A stretch of DNA of 8,195 nt from Akkermansia sp. (GTDB lineage Bacteria > Verrucomicrobiota > Verrucomicrobiia > Verrucomicrobiales > Akkermansiaceae): the NCBI GenBank assembly GCA_020047775.1, contig JAIFNK010000316.1:1-8195 (forward strand), written 5' to 3'. The position numbers and the translations under genes are program-made. Each line of letters starts with the position of its first letter. Positions within the stretch are counted from its first letter, which is position 1. The notes under the pieces are model-generated. The model was not told the DNA's origin. It worked only from the letters and a program-made list of their open reading frames with translations, and made no database searches. This document shows positions 5,541 through 8,195 of the stretch, piece by piece.

Positions 5541-8195
5541 TCACTGGGGAAGGATGACACGATAGAACTCCTTGCCCCCGGTCTTCGGGAAGCTCGCTTC
5601 GAGATCCGCAGCGGCGGGTTCCCAGCCACCGAGTGTGGTGGATTTTTGAAGCGGCAGGGTCAGCGTGACGTTCGCGCCGCCCGCCTGGATCAGCAGGTTC
5701 CCGGTGCCGCGCAGATCCTGGATGGAGCTGGCGGTGTAGAGGCTGAAGGCCGAGGGGGTCGAGGTCACGTCGGTTTGTCCGGCAGTGCGCGTCGCACCCA
5801 CGGCCGAAGCGAGGTCCGGCTGGGTGAGCATCAGGCTCGGGCTGCGGCCGATGGCGAGCATGCCGGGCGAGAACGCGTTGAGCGTGAAGACTTCACCCGC
5901 GGTGTAAGGCAGGACCGTGTCGCTGCGGACGGCTGTGCGCTGGATGCGGAGGTCCAGTGCGGCGGCGGTGTCCGCGGTGTTGTAGGCGGTGCCGGCCGTC
6001 GGGTGCTTCGAGCTGAAGTAACCGGCGAGCGTTGCTTGTTCACCCACGGCGTTGGCCGGGAGTTGCGGGGCGACGGTGAAGTCAGTGCCTTCGTCAAGCG
6101 CGGGTCCGAGCGTGTTGTCCGCTAGAATATAACGGAAGTTTTCGCCGTTGGCCTTCACTGGATAGCCGTCGCCGTTGTTGGCGAGGAAATTCAGGGTCAC
6201 CACTTTGATCGTGGCCGGCGCGTTCGAAACCACGGCTCCGTTTTGACAGATCGCGGCGGAGGGCAGGCCGTCCTCGCCGATGAGCGAGATGGTGAGCACG
6301 CGGCTGTTGGCAGGAAGCGACGAGTCCCAGGCGAAGGCGACTCCGCCGACCTGCGGGAAGCGGCCTTGGTTCGGCCACAACGCGACGCCGTGTTCGAGCA
6401 GAGTCTTCAATCCGGCGGGTGTGGTGTCGAAGGCGATGAGCTTGTTGTTGAAGCGCAGGGCGTTTTCAATATCGAGCTGGGAGACTCCGCCAAGAGGCTT
6501 GCCGACGGCCGGATTGGCTGGCGGCGGGAGTTTCACGGCACTGCCACCGGCACTGGAAACCGCGCCGATCTGGGCGCGGATGCCACCGCCGTTCTTGAAG
6601 GAAACGATCGGGGCGGTGCCGCCGACGATCGCACGGAGGGCGTTCGAATTCGCATCCGCGGTGATGTCGCCGAGGTTGGTTTCCTCGCTGCGGACGAACG
6701 AGCGCTCGCCTTCCAGATAGACGTTGGTGATGCCGTAAACGGTGCCGTCCTTGAGGCTGATGACGCCTTGCACGGCATCGGTGATGGCCTTGACCTTGGC
6801 GCCCTTGGTGCCTGCGGCGAATGCCGTGGTGGGCAGGTTGGCTTCGGACACGCCCCATGCGGCGGCGACGTTGGCGGCGGTGGAGGCGTAGGCTCCGTTT
6901 TCAGCAACGCGGGCTGTGAGTTCCGGCGTGATGATCTGGCCGAAGGCATCGAAGTCCACGACGAGACGACCCAGGTAGGTGAACTCGTTGTCGGTGTTGA
7001 CGATGAGCGTCGGCTTGCCGTCGGTGCCCGCAGTGACGAGCGGATAGGTGTTCGCGAAATCGGCACCATGTCCGGCGAAGGCGACTGCGACGTCGTCCGC
7101 ATCGCCGAGGCGGGTGTTCGATCCGGCGGCGAGGATGATGTCCACACCGCTGAGTTTGGTCGCGAGCAGTTGCTCGTTGGCGATCTGCTGGAGGTGGGCC
7201 ATCAGCACGATTTTATTCACGCCTTCCGCGGCGAGCTCGTTGATGTAGGGCTGGATCTGCGAGGCGAGCAGGTCCATGTCGTCCATTTCGCCGTTCGGTC
7301 CCGCGCCGGTGGGGAAGCCTTTGATTTCGGTTCCGCTGGGCGAGGAGATGGTCTCGATGAGTTGGGTGGTCACGCCGACAAGGCCGATTTTCTGGCCGCC
7401 CTTGGTGATGACGGCGGTGGGGACGAGCTTGTTTTTGTTCACCGAAGATTCGGGAACCAGGCTGGTGGTTCCGTTGAGCGGGACATCGACGAAGCGGCCG
7501 TTAGCGGCGCTGTCCGCGGAGTAGTCGAGGTTCAGCGAGATAAGCGGGAACTGCGCTCCGATCCAAGCAGCGTCCGGGCGGATGGCGTCGGTGAAGACTG
7601 CGGTGCCGAGATCCCACTCGTGGTTGCCGATGGCGGATGCTTCCACGCCGATTTCGTTGTGAATGGCGATGTCCGGGCGGGCGAAGGCGGTCTTGCCGAC
7701 GGACGGGACGGCGTTCAGCGCCGGGTCCGTTCCCGCGTTGAGGAAGGGGCTCGGGATGAAGTTGTCACCACCGGCGAGGATCAGCGTGTTCGGATAGGTG
7801 CCGTCGAAGGCATCTACCAGGGCGGCGAGATTCGGCGCGGTCTGCGAGGCGAGCAGGCCGGCCTCGGCATCGGCGAGGTGGAGGAGCTGCATCGTGTAGG
7901 GAGCCACCGAGTAGAAGGTGAGCGTGTTGCTCGTTTCATTGGTGACGGCGATCATCGGCTGGCCGTTCGGGGAGTCGGCTTTGGAGATGAAGGTGATGCC
8001 TTCCGGGTTCGCGTCGGTGGCGTTGGCTGCCAGTCCGGCGTAGGTGGGCGCGGCGGGATTGGTCACATCGAAGGCCGCGACACTGCGGGCGCGCTCGAGG
8101 GCGACGAAGGCATAGGTGCGGCCGTCGATTTCGCCGATGGTCACGCCTTCGGGTTCGATGCTTTTTGCATCGCTGCGGCCGTCGTCGAAGAAGGG
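5541..8195 (-). CDS. secreted 5'-nucleotidase/UshA-type metallophosphoesterase, N-terminus outside window
   Basis: 884 residues are visible; the frame is open through 8195, so the gene starts beyond the edge (the GTG at 8144 is internal). Numbering from the first visible codon: residues 1-100 (SIEPEGVTIGEIDGRTYAF, FDVTNPAAP) are the end of a 'choice-of-anchor I' type beta-propeller-like domain. The metallophosphoesterase core follows from about 102: LLHLADAEAG (104-113), GGDN (142-145), GNHEWD (190-195) and MAH (332-334). The 5'-nucleotidase C-terminal substrate domain covers about 480-720, with NGGGIR at 535-540 and LANNGDGYP near 670. The last 100 residues form a beta-rich tail ending EFYRVILPQ, like tails common in Verrucomicrobia secreted proteins; no PEP-CTERM or LPXTG anchor is seen. 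It likely hydrolyses extracellular nucleotides or phosphate esters; substrate unknown. GC is mid-60s. The terminator at 5479-5510 ends its transcript. Confidence 0.9.
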   Translation of the reverse strand, partial: PFFDDGRSDAKSIEPEGVTIGEIDGRTYAFVALERARSVAAFDVTNPAAPTYAGLAANATDANPEGITFISKADSPNGQPMIAVTNETSNTLTFYSVAPYTMQLLHLADAEAGLLASQTAPNLAALVDAFDGTYPNTLILAGGDNFIPSPFLNAGTDPALNAVPSVGKTAFARPDIAIHNEIGVEASAIGNHEWDLGTAVFTDAIRPDAAWIGAQFPLISLNLDYSADSAANGRFVDVPLNGTTSLVPESSVNKNKLVPTAVITKGGQKIGLVGVTTQLIETISSPSGTEIKGFPTGAGPNGEMDDMDLLASQIQPYINELAAEGVNKIVLMAHLQQIANEQLLATKLSGVDIILAAGSNTRLGDADDVAVAFAGHGADFANTYPLVTAGTDGKPTLIVNTDNEFTYLGRLVVDFDAFGQIITPELTARVAENGAYASTAANVAAAWGVSEANLPTTAFAAGTKGAKVKAITDAVQGVISLKDGTVYGITNVYLEGERSFVRSEETNLGDITADANSNALRAIVGGTAPIVSFKNGGGIRAQIGAVSSAGGSAVKLPPPANPAVGKPLGGVSQLDIENALRFNNKLIAFDTTPAGLKTLLEHGVALWPNQGRFPQVGGVAFAWDSSLPANSRVLTISLIGEDGLPSAAICQNGAVVSNAPATIKVVTLNFLANNGDGYPVKANGENFRYILADNTLGPALDEGTDFTVAPQLPANAVGEQATLAGYFSSKHPTAGTAYNTADTAAALDLRIQRTAVRSDTVLPYTAGEVFTLNAFSPGMLAIGRSPSLMLTQPDLASAVGATRTAGQTDVTSTPSAFSLYTASSIQDLRGTGNLLIQAGGANVTLTLPLQKSTTLGGWEPAAADLEASFPKTGGKEFYRVILPQ
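8156..8172. repeat. small perfect inverted repeat inside the nucleotidase gene
   Basis: Arms CGATGC (8156-8161) and GCATCG (8167-8172) flank a five-T loop. It lies in coding sequence for the S-D-A-K-S-I segment. It is probably incidental. Confidence 0.3.

Noticed and set aside
5646..6125. A 159-residue plus-strand open frame opposite the nucleotidase 3' end
   Set aside because: Arginine- and glycine-rich shadow of a clear coding region; no independent support.
1..8195. CRISPR arrays, tRNA or rRNA genes, and insertion-sequence ends
   Set aside because: No regularly spaced repeats, no tRNA-like cloverleaf or rRNA sequence, and no transposase or paired terminal inverted repeats were found by eye.

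Overview
The window looks like a boundary between an accessory defence module and chromosomal genes in a high-GC bacterium, probably a Verrucomicrobiota member (Luteolibacter/Haloferula-like). That guess rests on three things: the Bacteroidota/Verrucomicrobiota flavour of the ParE C-terminus, the large secreted nucleotidase with a Verrucomicrobia-style C-terminal tail, and GC in the low-to-mid 60s in the nucleotidase. It is an inference from remembered family features, not from a search.

Left part (1-5129, all minus strand): two co-directional genes transcribed from about 5130 toward position 1. The first encodes a 1147-residue protein with an N-terminal phospholipase D (HKD) nuclease-like domain followed by a complete SNF2-type superfamily 2 helicase. 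Nine bases after its stop begins an Eco57I-type adenine-N6 DNA methyltransferase. At least 558 residues of it are visible before it leaves the window at its 3' end; the frame is open from 1676 to 1. In order, the pair reads nuclease-like domain, ATPase, N-terminal module, methyltransferase. This is the architecture of single-chain type ISP restriction enzymes, but with a PLD domain in place of an Mrr-like nuclease and the chain split in two. The best reading is an ATP-dependent restriction/anti-phage operon. The two genes even share one reading frame, separated by a stop and three codons.

Middle (5130-5540): divergent from the helicase lies a plus-strand fragment holding only the last 85-95 residues of a topoisomerase IV B subunit (ParE). 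The rest of the gene is absent, and the helicase gene begins immediately at the break. This suggests an insertion or rearrangement boundary within parE. Downstream of the fragment come a strong but orphaned ribosome-binding site, and then a strong intrinsic terminator oriented for the minus-strand nucleotidase gene.

Right part (5541-8195, minus strand): the 3' part of a large gene for a secreted 5'-nucleotidase/UshA-type metallophosphoesterase, preceded by part of a 'choice-of-anchor I' type N-terminal domain. Its 5' end is outside the window. It is probably a chromosomal housekeeping or nutrient-scavenging gene unrelated to the defence pair.
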